DNA from: Dipetalonema caudispina
Lineage: Eukaryota; Nematoda; Chromadorea; Rhabditida; Onchocercidae
Length of the DNA: 64,000 nt
Reading direction: 5' to 3'
Assembly: GCA_013365325.1 (NCBI GenBank)
Contig: JABVXV010000016.1
Location: forward strand, 248,001-312,000
Under the pieces are notes generated by a model. It was given only the letters and a program-made list of their open reading frames with translations. It was not told where the DNA came from and searched no databases. Below are positions 26,001 through 39,148 of this stretch, piece by piece (position 1 is the stretch's first letter; each line of letters opens with the position of its first letter). A program made the translations under genes and the position numbers.

Positions 26001-26678
26001 AAGTGATGTACTCATTACTAATTTCTTTTTGAATTTCAGTGAAAGGTTGAAAATTTTATAAGGGCCCTTTCATATATATTACAAAGAATCATGTGTTTTT
26101 TTTCCCTTTTTTTTTTTTTGTTCTAAATTTCTCAATAATTTTGTTGTGGTTGGAACTTATTTTTATCATAGTAAATGATTTGTTGTCACATTCTAACTTC
26201 TCAGAAAAATGCCTTATTCGTCTATTCCACACTGATTTGTCCTTCCATCGATCGACAAATTTTATTTGAATTTTTTAATTAAATGGTCAACTACACAGTT
26301 TCCTGCTTCGTACGTTATAATTTTCAGAATTTCCTCTTTCTTTTTCTAAATACGATAACTTTGAAAGTTATGTGGCTTATTCTCTAATGATTCTAAACAA
26401 AACTGCGCCCTAGAAAGTATTTAGTTAACAAATAATTTAATTGGATTTTAATCTTTAATTTCTTTTTTAAGATCCATTATTTAAGTATGCTTTGAATTTT
26501 CGTGCTATCAATGCCGTAATTAGCGCTCAATGTGCTGTTCAGTTAGCGTTTTTCGTTCATATATCGACTTTGACCTGTAATTTCATTGCAAAATAAGTGC
26601 TGTAATGTAATGCTCTTATTGATTTTTCGTTGAACTTATGAAATGTATCCTATTATATTCCAAAAATTTAGTATTTCA
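23096..26678. other. Gene-poor interval
   Basis: About 3.6 kb. One island near 24890-25050 is richer in G and C and open in several frames on both strands after a tttaataccgcag acceptor. No single frame is convincing. The rest is AT-rich with short frames only. Confidence 0.45.
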
Positions 26679-28756
26679 ATGCGAATGAATGACGCATTCA
26701 TTTTTTCACAATTATGGATCATTATTGTCACTCGAAGTACCAATGATCATGATCAAAAAGGCCTGGCAATGCTTCCAGAGATAAGTTTTCTCTCAGTAAG
26801 TCAAAGAACATCATCGACTTCATTACCTTTTGATAATCTGACGCAGCATTCATATCAACGATATGATGAAAGTCGTTTACTGAAGGAGCGAAATCGTAGA
26901 TTTCAACATTATCAGCGAAGGAAAGGTTTACTTCACTTTAATTACAATTATTATTATAAAAACACAACCCATTAAAAATGTTGCAGGAAATTTTGAGATA
27001 GAAATTTTTATGAAATAGTGCTACTTTGATCAACTTTTCCAAGTTATTTTGACAAATATGTTGTCAATGCTTTCTCTTATCTAAGAAGATTACTAATTCT
27101 AATTTTTATTTTGATTGAAAAATAATACCAAACAACTGTTAAACAAACTTAATTTTACATTTCCATTGATTGCAGTTTGCTCCTTACTCATTTACAAATT
27201 TTTAAACCTTTGACCCTAATAACATTTGCTAAAACTCAAAGCAGTGATCTTTTTGAAAACAATAGTTTAGTTAATCGTTCAACAAAAAAACAAACTAGTG
27301 TGATAGTTATGATACTGCAAACAGATAAAAAAATTTTTAATAAGAAATTCATTGGTCAAAAATGTACCTAATATTCACAAACCGAATTACACCTGTATCA
27401 TTATATTTTTTCATCATTTATTTAGAAGCAGAAACATCGGTAGACAAACAATCAGATGATATGGAAGATACTATCGCAGAGCCACTTATCAGATCTCCGG
27501 CTGTAACATTTGTCAAATCATATGCTAGCAATGATACACGATTGATTCCCCCAGCAAATAGTAGTACTCTCCAAAACGTCGCATTTCTGGTTTTACCAAA
27601 TAGTGGTATTTTATTGCCGTATCACTATTTCATGATTATTATTCAACCTGTACCATCTCGTAATTCTCATTAAGACAGTTTCATGAGATTTGGTGCATTG
27701 AAATATTGCTTTAGTTCCTTTTTAATTTCCATTCTCATTACTTAATCAATGATTTATTTGGGAACATCTGAGCAGTTTCAATTTCCATTCTCATTACTTA
27801 ATCAATGATTCATTTGGGAACATCTGAGCAAAGGAGTAAATTTAATTTTCTATGGGTAAATCTTAAATTAAATTGAGTAAAATTTTAAATTCATTTCTTA
27901 CCCATATCCGGAATAGTTTGTGAAAACTATTTTAGATGATCAGCGAAATAGAAGGAGGACGTTATCGAATAATACCGGAGCACCTGAGGAGGATACAGAT
28001 GACTATAAGATAAATGAGGAAGACAATGGATTGAACAACAATGCGATTGATATGGAGCTAGAAATCCGAAGAAAAATGGAGCGTACCACAGTGGAAGTTC
28101 GCAATTATCCTCCCGTTACGGAAGCTAGTCCACCTTCTGTTACTGCAAACATTCTCTCAACAGATCCTGAAGATAATCTAGGTTTATCGATACTGGCAAC
28201 TCCGATCCCATTACCATTCACACCTGATTTCCCAAATGTGCACGATATTGATTTTGGAACTCGTACGACAGTTTCATATGCAAGCCTTAGTACATTGCCT
28301 TCACATATCGTTCAAGATCACCATATTCGGGAAGTGATTCAGCAACCCAATGTCACAGAATTATCCGCAATTCCTTCTTCCATAAGTGCATCGGCACCGC
28401 TTGCACTACCGATACCGTTGGGCAAAGATGAAATATCATTCAATCATTTTGATACTCAGTCTGGAATTAGTGCATTAATCAGTGATGGGCACTTCCGGAA
28501 TTCAGTTAGTACAGATGCAACAACTACCAATAGTGTATTTGAACAGCGTCAATTACCGGAGAAAATCCAAGTGCAAACACAAATATCTGCTCGAGAATAC
28601 GAACCAGTGGATGATATATTGGGTTGTACATGGGATATTGTTACTAACAGTTGCAAAGATTTATTTTCCTTAAAACTTTGTTCACACTGCCATGATTTTG
28701 GGAATATTTTTTTGCATAATTGTAAATGTCTTGTAAAGTATACAACGGCATTTTGA
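26679..28756 (+). CDS. Unknown secreted or membrane protein with six-cysteine C-terminus, 415 aa
   Basis: Three exons: 26679-26925, 27426-27605, 27936-28756; phases close and the frame ends at TGA. The chosen ATG (MRMNDAF) begins a signal-peptide-like stretch (FIFSQLWIIIV) and follows an acceptor (aaatttag, AG at 26670-26671). An upstream in-frame ATG at 26643 lies before that acceptor. Residues 20-140 are polar and Arg-rich; a basic cluster RNRRR at 145-149 could be a processing site. An acidic stretch follows, then a long Pro/Ser/Thr-rich middle with repeated IPLP-type motifs. The last 45 residues carry C373, C382, C391, C394, C405 and C407, with the tail pattern CSHCHDFGNIFLHNCKC. This compact Cys/His module looks conserved, but I do not recognise the family. 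An extracellular role is inferred from the signal peptide only. Intron 2 contains a short tandem duplication. Confidence 0.8.
27720..27831. repeat. Tandem duplication, 2 x 56 bp, in an intron
   Basis: A unit containing aatttccattctcattactt and ending gggaacatctgagca occurs at about 27720-27775 and 27776-27831, with one clear T/C difference. It lies in intron 2 of the six-cysteine protein gene and does not reach the splice sites. Confidence 0.85.
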
Positions 28757-31700
28757 GTACAATACATCATCACCCCGTTTATTTTCCTTGTTCAGAATAT
28801 CCGATCAGAGTCAGGAAATTAATGATGATTAGGAAAACAGAACATTTCTAATCACTCCATCCCAAAAATTTTACACATTTCTGCTTTGTGAGAAATTTCA
28901 CTTCAAGTTCACTGCAAACATTGATCGTTGGTTGTGAATCATTTTGTTCAAGCACAGATATAATGCAAATTTTTGGCTTAAATCAGTGAACATTAAATAA
29001 TAACTTGTTTATAATCATTGTTTATAATGGTATCCAACCTACTTCTGAAGTTTTTTTTGTCTATAATTTGTTTGTTGCTTTTCCATCTTTTTCTTTAATA
29101 TTGCATTTTATTTTTTATACAAAGAGTATTTATTGAATGTTATAAACCAAAAATTTGAGATTTGAACATTTCTAACTACCCAAATGCTTTAATCAACAAA
29201 AATCAAACTTTCGTATCAATTATCAGACATGCAAAGCTTCATCTCAAAATCTTTTGACTTTGGTTGTCAAACCGAAAGCTAATGCTTTTGAAGTTTAAAG
29301 GTTTTCCACAAAAAAAATTTCAACTTCACTCGATAATGAATACCACTTGGATTAACTCATTTTTCAATTTCAACTCTAAATGACAAAAAGGGGGAAAAAT
29401 GAAATGAAAAATACTTCGAATTTATTCTGCTTGAACATAAATCGTTAAGCGAAAATTGAAGAGAATTATCACTTCATTAAATGAAAAATATACGTTGGGC
29501 GGATAATAACTGGTCAGTTCACTTCAAAGTTTGCTTTTCATACTTCATATTTAATTCATCGCAGAATTTTCGTAAGAATATGAAGAATAAAAAGAATTTA
29601 AGAGATTTCTCGATTCTCTGGAAATTTTAATATTATCTAAAAAGTATATCTATTGAAAATATAAACAAGCTTCTGTCCAGAAACAAGGAATCAGACAAGC
29701 AATGAGGTCCAAATGAAATAACACGAACAAATGACATATTGTACTTTCATTTCTTAAGCAATGTAGAAGAATGTTCTAATAATCTTTGTGATTATATAAA
29801 CATGATGAACATTAGATATGATTTCTAACAATAAATAAAGAATATTCCGGAAAGCGATTTCAGGATCATTTACTAGCGTATTTTTTTATTGTTAGAAGAC
29901 TATTATTCCTGGCATGATCCATTTAATATTCATTGTGGTTATTCAACAAAGGAAAAAACTCCAAGCTTTTTTTTTGCAATTTTCAACATTTCAACTTTCG
30001 TAATCATAAAGGACAAATCATTTTCCGGTATTGGGAGACAATAACGACTTTTGGAGATACATTTGTTTGTGTTCGAATTAATAACATTTAATAATGATGT
30101 CGACAAACTTCATTTTTCCTTTCGAACGAGTTACTGAATTAGTTGTTAGTTAATAATTTAAATGATTACTAATTTGGAACAAATAAATCATTCTTTTCTT
30201 ATAGTTTCGAGGTTGAAAACATAAGGAATGCATTTGGAAGGATATTCTAAAGTGTTTTATTAAATTGCTTTCTTTACTGGGAGCAGTTTGGTTTCTGCAG
30301 TAAACAATAATGTCTTTTCCAGTTCTCTTTCATAAACTTTCTTTGTATTCCGTTGAATTCGTAAATTTTATTCTTTTTCTTAGCCTTATGGACAATGTCT
30401 GAATATTATCATTCAAAAATAATAAATGCTTCAAGTTTTTAGTTCATTTGCTTTGAAAAATTGATGTTTTAGGAAGGGAGTAGGCGATATAGAGATCAGA
30501 AGAAGTTTAACTTTTGAAGAATTCATCCTTGTTGACAAATAAGTGAACTACGAAATAAGCAATACGACAAAAAGAGAAGTAATGATAAATGCTTTATCAT
30601 CCTTCTCACTAACACTATCACTTTAGTGGACACTTTGCAGATGCAAATTTTTTGCATAAATAAAAACGTTTTCCATGACAGAAGCATGTAGTAGAGAAGA
30701 GCAAAAGTTAAATGTGACAAAGTAACAACGTTGGGATTAAGCACAGGCCTGTGCAACACTTCCTGATAAAATTTCGTCATCTGATCAAAAAATAACAGAA
30801 GTCGTATCTACATTAAGCAAGTGGGAAATAACGACCTTTTGTGAAATAAATCCCTAAACTACACGGATCGTCATTGACGATTTTAATTAGAAATTTGTCT
30901 CTGGACAATACTACTAATTGACCGATGGACGGACTGACCTACATTTGATAATCTTATCTTCAAGGTAGCAAAAAAAGCCTAAAACATGTTGGATCATCGT
31001 GTGAATGAATCGAATGTTATAATTCCTGAATATCATATGTGAAATGAATAGAAGGAAGAAGTGCAATTAGGGTACAACCAGAAGAGTCAATATAGCAAAT
31101 ACTGAATGATGTTTTAAGATGGATCTATCAACCAGAGAGTTTCAAAAAAGAATGAATGCCATTCGGAATGAAAGATACTTCGGAAAAGCAAAACGATTAG
31201 TTAAGTGAACCTTTCACTGTAAGGGAATAATATATAAGAAATGGTTAAAGGAACGCATGGAAAAACTGCTGAAAATGAAAAGGTTACGTAGGACGCGAAG
31301 AGTCAATTCATAATGACGGAGAATGACAAGTAGCTGAAAACAGGTGGAAGCCGTGATAAAACCGGTAAAAAAGAAGTGAGGATAAAAAACTGGAGAATAA
31401 AAGGGAATCAAAAATCACTGGTCGATGTGTGGAAAAGTTCGACTACAAAATTTGAATGAAAATAATAAAGATTAGCTGAATTAAAGCGGTAGATGATTTA
31501 AAGAACGAAAGATTACAGTTGAAAGATCCGACAGGAATTATTAATTTGTTTCCTCCTCTGTTGATTTTCAATCAGAACTTGGCTGTACTGATTTTTTTCT
31601 TGAAAAGATTTTTAGAAACAAAAGAACATGAGAAAAGTAAAGAGTTGGTGAAAAAAAAATTGAAATTATCGGAAATGATGAAAAATGTAATGTCCTTGAT

Positions 31701-33847
31701 TTTGAAAATATTCTTCCAATTCTAAAAAATTACCGTCAGAAGCAAAAGACATTATTATGGCCGCTGCTTTTCATGGCCATGAATTATATATGAAACAATT
31801 TCTATTGAAAAGTCTGATTGATAATTTTTGCTTAATATGACAGATATGAAATATTTCTTCTGCCAAGGAGCTCATGCAAAAGTTTTTTTTGTCACATAAA
31901 GAACTAATTACTTTCAGTCTTTAAATTCTGTTTAATTCATATTACAGTTGTTTATTTTATCTGTTTGTATTTAATTTGTAGTTTTCTCGAACAATATTTC
32001 AATGATTCAAATTTATTGACAAAACTGTTCAGTGTCGGATTATTGCAATTTCCATCATCTGCGTTACTTTTGACTACTCAAGTTTAATTGAATGCTTTCC
32101 TTCAATTTCAACAAACATCTCATTTCAGCTAAGACATGCCACTAAATTTAAGAATTATTGTTTATTAAGTTTTTCTAATTATCTTTACAGTATTTATTGA
32201 TGAAAGAAATAGAAATAATACTTGATCTGTAAAACTAACGCACTTTTAAAACTTCATAATTTCAATCTAAAGAATTTCAAAGAAGTTTGTGGTGCTTCGG
32301 AATGGATTAGTATCACTGCTCCTCAAATACGATATTACTGTTCAACAGTGCAAAAAGCAAAGTTAATGCTATAACTTACCCATAGAATAATACAAAATAT
32401 GGGCTATCATTATGATTTTACTGATTATCTCTTTGAAGTTGGGCGGTACCATCAAAATTGAAAAGCAAAAAGCTTTGATTTGGAAAAATTTTAATAATAT
32501 ATTCTTGAGGCAAAGTTTTTCATGCAATAAAAGAGAAAGCTTTGACTCAAAATGTGGAAAGAAAAAATTATTTCCCTAATGTCTTAGAGCAATTTCGTTA
32601 ACTATTCTAACGAATTTCTTTTTTTTTTTTTTTTTTTGAGATTTCTTATTATTGCACTTAAAATAGATTATTCCAAATGAGAATAAGTTATCATGGATGA
32701 TTCCTTTAGTCTTAAGTGATGATCTTGATATTTGTTTGTTTTTCAAATTTCATAAAAAATAATTCTCGGTGAAAGCTCATGAACTGTGTATTAAACATCC
32801 AGGAAAGAAAAATCAATCTTTTAAAGATACGATAAAAGAAATGAAAAATCGATTAGGAATAAGGAATCATGTGTAAATTTTCATGAAATTAGAATTCTAA
32901 TTTTGATTGCAAAAGAAGTCAAAAAAAAACTCAATATTTTTAAATAATGATTATCTTTTCTAAGTGCAGATCTTCAGTCATGAATAATAATTGATTTCTT
33001 CTATCATATTCATTTAGGATTTAAACTAGAATTTTGCCTTATTTAATACAGTCGTTTAATAAACAAGCAGAATAATCGAATGAATTGGTTGGAATCTAAC
33101 TGAACTGTCAGCAAGAGAATTTCATCGGACTTGAATTTTCAAAAATTGGCTTAAATCCCATGTAATTCAAGCTAACTGAAATTCAAACCTAATGCAATTT
33201 AATTTTGAGACAGCTTTGCCAAATTGCAATCATTACTTTCAACAAGTAATGATCACCGTTGCACGTATTACTGGGCAATTCTATTACAAATAGAAAAGTG
33301 TACTTGCAAAGATTGCTTGAAGTTAACAGAAATTTTAAATTTCTCAGAAAATGTGCTAATCTTTTCTAATACTACAAAGAAGTGTAAAAGTCAATTTATA
33401 TAAATCATCGTCGAATCTTTATCAGAGATTCATTGTTAGGTTTTGTTTAGGTTAAATTTACATTCCAACCAGAATTATTCCGTCCTCCGACAAGTGTTTG
33501 CTAAATTCATTTGCATTCTCCGACAAAACTAAACAAGTTACGAAGTATTAGTTTTATCTTAGAATAGTGGATTAATTGGAATATTACTTATCATAAACTT
33601 AGCAATATTTAATCTCTTAAAAACTAAATGAACTTGACAAAGTCACTTTAACCGATAATGTTGCACTTATATTGCTCTTTCATACCATTGCAACAAGTAA
33701 CTTGTAAAGTTTTAAATTTGTTTACGATATGAAATTCGACTAATTTTCATCTTCTCTCTTCCTCCTCTTTTCCTTCCACTTTTTATTAATATGATTAGTC
33801 TTTACGCTACTGAATGTCGGTATCAAGAAAAAATTCTTCATCATTTC

Positions 33848-33872
33848 TGCCTCTCTCTCTCTTTCTCTCTCT
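33848..33872. repeat. CT-rich simple repeat
   Basis: An almost uninterrupted CT tract broken by one TT step. It is in intergenic DNA. Confidence 0.85.
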
Positions 33873-34341
33873 TGCATAGACAGTATAACTTTCTGTTTTG
33901 CCTTTACTAAAATTCAGCCACAGTAGATAAAGTAGTAAAAGTTGAGCGGATTTTTTTACTTACCAAATGTTGTTTATTACATTAAAGTCACTGAAGTTAA
34001 TTCCAAAATATTTTTTCCAAAAATTTACAAAAGCTCTTCCGCACCTTTGTCATCATTTATAGGTCTGAATCATTATGTATAAATTCATTTAGTGCGATGA
34101 AATTCCATTAAATCAATTTTATCGATCGGCATTCTTTTTCTTGCATGTACTATATCATGTCATTTTACCTAAACACACTGAAATTTGAAAGGAAAAAAAA
34201 ATTGCAGTACTTATGAAATAAAAGAAACCTTTCTGACTGATTCAACATTCAGCACACATTTGCAAAACGATAACTATCGAATAAATTTTGCAATATCTTT
34301 AGATATTAGCACACGAAATTTTTTTTTTTTCTTTTCATTAG

Positions 34342-34475
34342 GCGGAGAAGAAGGAGGAAAAGCGCAAAAAAAGTCTATAATAAAATGTAAGAACTGCAGA
34401 TATTTGCTGTGTTTTCAAAGCTTATTTATCGTTGTAGCCATTAGCGCCTATTATTTCTTTTGTTTTAATGAATAA
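34342..34475 (+). CDS. Candidate terminal exon, uncertain frame
   Basis: A strong acceptor (tttcttttcattag) precedes a purine-rich stretch that is coding-like in two frames. One frame ends quickly with a charged tail (AEKKEEKRKKSL then stop). The other reads KCKNC, then a hydrophobic segment (LFIVVAISAYYFF), and stops at 34475. No partner exon was found upstream, so gene identity and even strand are unproven. Confidence 0.2.
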
Positions 34476-37110
34476 TATCCTTAAATGTTAAAAATTTTTC
34501 CAATTAAAAGCAGTGAGATATCAAAAGACCTAACCTTTGTTATAACCGCTCAAAAGGACGATCGATCGTTTAATTTGTTTTATGATTGTAAGATCATAGG
34601 AACTTGAAAAATTTCATGCGGTAATATTTAAAAATATTATTTTCTATTTTCGTCATCTAAATTATCGATCTGCAGTTGTTCAGAACAAACAAAATCTACT
34701 GTTATTTTCCTAAGGATATAATAAAAAAATAGCAATGAGACGGCTGGAACAAATTTAGAAGAAGAAGAACACCAAAAAAATTTTTTTGAAAATGGACAAT
34801 CTCTTCAAAGAAAAAAAAAAGAACAAGTGTGATCGAGAATTTGCAATTTTTCTTCAAATCTTGAGGATCAGTGGTAAATTCATCTCAACACTGGTAGTAC
34901 ATTTTTTTTTATCTACTAATATTAATATCAATATTTCTAGGCTGAATTTATATTGTAATTACAGTTCAACACCTGTGTCCTTTTTACACAACAGGTAGTT
35001 CAAATAAGATATTTGATTGATCGTTCAATGTTTTTCTTTTTTTTTTTTTTATTTTGAAGCAGAGAAATTTTGGTTGTTAAATATATTTTCTTTGAAAGTG
35101 CAACAAAAGTGAAAATGAAATGTACTTATTGTGCTCAACCATATCTTTTTGTTCTCTTTGCTTCTTTTTCTAATTCAAATATTTATTTGTATTTATGATT
35201 AGTTGCTTATTATTGTTATTAGTTTGTGTCGATTTTCTTTTACATTTCATGAATGGTAAAAAATTTTTTTATTCATTCCCGAATCGCTCAGTTTAACATA
35301 TACGCTTTTGTATAGTTCATTGAAATTCTATTCAAAAGGTATCCCCCAGAATTGTTTTGTATTTCCTTACTGTCTTCTAAAGTTAAATTTAATTCAAATA
35401 AAATGTTCTGCTGAAAAACTAAAACTGCGATGTCTTATTTATATAATACTACTTGCTTGGCTATGATAGAATTGTAATTATTTAACATTCAAAATTTTTT
35501 GTTGGAATAATTTGTATTCAAAAATAATCCTTCATTTATTAGTAAACTTCAGTTTTCAATTTAATTTTAGATAAAATACTGAATCAAATATGCTTTAGTG
35601 TATCTTAGTAGATTTTAAATTAAAGAATTCTTCATGAAAAATTCTGGGAAAAAAATTTGCTGCTCATACAATGTTAAAGAGAGTTTGTAGTTGCAAGTGT
35701 TACATCATAATTTTGAGGTAATTCTGAGTAAGATACAATGTAATTCTTAAGTAGTTATGTGCTAAAGTTAGCAAGACATGAGAGTAGATCTCAGCATTTT
35801 GATAAAATCTTAGAATAGTTCTTCTTGAACTGGCAGGAATTTTTATATTTAAAACTGAAAACAATCTTTCTGCTCGCATAGCGTTCAACTACGCTTAGAA
35901 TGAGAATTTACCTTCTTCCTTTACATCGAAAATGTTAAGTTAAATGATTGTTACGAGTGATTAACAACAGATTTATTTGGCTTGCCATAATTTAATTGAT
36001 AATCATTAAATATTTTAAATTTATATTGTTTTTTCATTAATATTTACTTGTCATTTCGTACTTCAACGATTTCATGCTAATCTTGACGAAGTTGAGTACG
36101 AATTCTATTTTGAGTTTCCGCTGTTTGAGGGAAAGTAAACATTTCATAACTCAAAATACAATTTATATTTGCATTTAAGAACAATGATAAAAGAATTAAT
36201 GCATCATCAATTTCTATCCAACTATGAATGATTTGACTGAATTCCGAAATCTTTTTAATTTTAGGTAGATTGATTAATCATATTTGCAGTAAAAAATATT
36301 GAAGTCAAATAGGTTTGAGAAGTTGGGAAAGTATTTTATTTTGCATTTTTTAGGTATTTTATTTTTCTTCTCTCGTCCAACTAAATCGAAATATAAGTAC
36401 ATCGACGCATCAATTGAAATGCGCAATTGTCGCTTACCATTTTCCTTTTGATAGTTAAAAACAGTTCACTTCGATTATTCTACCATAACAATCTAGCAAA
36501 ACTCACTTGAACTAGAGTTCATGAAATTTAAGCTTTGGTCTTATTACTGACTCAACAATAGCGATTTCACTCATTATCCAAAAAATATTTCTTGAAATTA
36601 TCACGCTATTCTGAATCTCTGAATATTGGAATAACATTGTGACACGATATCTTCTTACTACCTTGAGGTATGACATTTTTCTTGGCTACAACTCACCCTA
36701 TATAAATATGCAATTGAATTAATGTTTACAATGCATTCTTTATGAATACTTAGGATCGTTCACTCTTTCCACCTGCTTGTCTATCGCTTGTTGTTGAATC
36801 GATCAAGTAATATTAATCAAATGATATTGTGGATATGATCAATCAATTTACTAAGTTTTTAGTCTCCATTTCTTTTCCGACTTCAATATATATTGATTTT
36901 AGACAAAATCATTTATTTCAGTTGCATATATGCAAATTTCGTTTGCTCACATGTATAGTTAATGTAATGTGCTTCTTATAACCTCATATTCACATATTCA
37001 TTGGAATTATTGACAATGAATTAAGGACTGTTAGCTAGTAAACGTTGGAATTAATGCATTCTTGTTGTAGGTGTGTTGTTGGTTTAGGTTGGTAAAATTC
37101 AGCAGGACAA

Positions 37111-39148
37111 ATGGATAGATATGAAGGTGCGGAATTTCGATTACCGCCATTTGAAGATATATGGGAACCAACCTTTCGAATACCATTCATTTCTTATTTC
37201 TTTCTATTTCAAATTGTTGGCTATTGCATTCGGACATATACATGGAAAAACTACAGCGGTTTCAAGTTTGTGTGACTTTTTTATTCGAAATGTTACAAAA
37301 TTTCCACGAAGATATTAATTGGTTAAGTGTCACTTAACGCTGTTTTATTCGTAGATAATAAATTTTAAATGTTGTCGATCGTCACGATGTTTATAAAATT
37401 AATTAAGTTTAGATCTTTGAATAATGGAACCCTAGATTATCGCAGAAACATTTTGTGAAAATGACTATTATCGACGAATCTCAAAAAAGTTAAGGTCAAA
37501 AAGATCAAGCCCAGGAATTTTTTGCAGACAATATCGATTGCGCAATTTAACGCTATGTGTAATACATTCAAGTATTAGTGGCCTGTGGTCATTTGTATTT
37601 TCTATAACTCATCAACAAGTAATGCTAGAAGAAACGATACATTGGTATAGTCCATGGGCAGTACAACTTCCAATTCTATCTATGGGTTCGACAACTTCTC
37701 GACTATGAAGGAATTTAATCAAAATTTTTGGAGAGTAATAATGGAAACCTTTTAACCTTTGGCTTGTGCATAAATTAAAGGGATTGTTGAGTCCATTTAC
37801 TACAACTCATTACCTACTGATAATGGAATAATGGAATGTGGTTGTACTGCAAGGAACTTGTAAAAATCCATCAAAAATAATATTTTATGACTAAGCTTTT
37901 AATGGTGATGCTGCATTATGGATTTAATTAAGAACTTAATTCGAAAGGCTTTTTCTTGCTAACATTGTTCTTTTTCAAATTGAAGATTGTATATGTTGCA
38001 GCATATTTTATCTGTGATACGATGGATATGCTAAGGCATGAAATCTCCAAATGGACCATCGAATTACTATTTCATCATGCTGCAACTGTATTTGCTTTCG
38101 CTTCCGCTGTTCTTCCTCGTAAATTCATCCCTTACGCCTATTGGGCTCTTCTAATGGAAATGAATAGGTGAAAATTCTTATTATATTAAAAATTTTCCAC
38201 TAATTTTATCAATGGAAGTGGAAATGAAAATCATTTATATTAAATTTGCTAATAAACTGAGAATTTTAATACGTTTCAGCATCTTTTTACATCTTCGTTC
38301 ACTAATGCAAATTACCGGATATAGCGCTTTGAAGCAGAGCCTTTTTCGAGTAATTCAACTTACAAATATTATTACGTAAGTTATGCGGAATTATCAAGTT
38401 AAGTTAAGCTGGTCAATCTCAAATAAACTTTTGCCACAAAACTTAGGTATTTGATTAAATTTTCTTCATATTATAAACTAATTTTCCTAAAATTAGCATA
38501 TTTTTTGAATCATTTCATTTATAGCAATTTGCATACTGCGTTATTACTATAAATGCTAGCTAATGAATTCTGTAGATTTGTCTTATTTCGATTTGCTGTG
38601 CAAATATGGCAAATTAACTGGGCATGGATAAATCGTCGTCGTTTTCATATCTTTTACATGGGAATTGCATTTATTGGTGGAGCATTTTTTCTCATCATAA
38701 ATATAATTTTGTTTGTACGAGTTTTGGCCTCTGACGGATATTTGGGAGAATTTGGCCGACAATATACAGCCATTGGCCGGTTTATTTTATTTCTGCTTTT
38801 CTTTTTTCTTCAAAAAATTAATCGAAATCTTTAAAAACCATTCTTCCTTTACAACAATCAATTCTTGATCATCGTCAGTAAATCTTAATTTGATCCTTCA
38901 AAATTTTCACTATCATAAAAGCATAATTTATAGATTGTTTTTGTTATGACAAAATGTTGATTACGAAGATGAAAAGAATTGTTAATAAGAAGGAGGTGCA
39001 GAATTCAGCAGTATTCATTTTGAACTATCTACGAGCTATGTTATATGTTTGTTATCATTAGACTGAAATCAGTTTTCAACAGGAAATTTTGTTTTGCAGC
39101 GACTCTCAAAAATCGATTCGCATTATGGAAGATACGAAAAACAGCTGA
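37111..39148 (+). CDS. TLC-domain multipass membrane protein, copy 1, about 275 aa
   Basis: TLC (TRAM-LAG1-CLN8) proteins are multi-spanning membrane proteins linked to lipid sensing, transport or ceramide synthesis. This one resembles the TLCD4/TMEM56-like group more than ceramide synthases. Exons: 37111-37265, 37528-37685, 38002-38167, 38280-38375, 38576-38779, 39100-39148; every phase closes. Family signs are RLRNLTLCVIHSSISGLW, HWYSPW, the strongly conserved YFICDTMDM, the H129-H130 pair (LLFHHAAT) in a membrane helix, and YWALLMEMNSIFLHLRSL. If the last intron is not removed, the frame instead runs on to a stop at 38834 (277 aa) with an extra hydrophobic tail; I prefer the spliced form because it ends in a hydrophilic tail (SQKSIRIMEDTKNS). 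An acceptor at 37101-37102 just before the ATG may take a spliced leader. A tandem paralogue starts 2.9 kb downstream. Confidence 0.88.

Larger units (their letters stand above)
28757..37110. other. Largest gene-poor interval (8.4 kb)
   Basis: AT-rich DNA with many A and T runs (for example 32620-32638). Short frames at 30523-30780 minus, 31519-31725 plus and 34786-34998 plus have no splice or family support. Around 31520-32600 fragments read as protein in shifting frames with stops, which could be an old decayed coding sequence, but I cannot identify it. A CT tract lies at 33848-33872 and a candidate terminal exon at 34342. Confidence 0.45.

Noticed and set aside
31519..32600. Fragments resembling a decayed coding sequence
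   Set aside because: Frames shift and stop repeatedly, and no family could be recognised.
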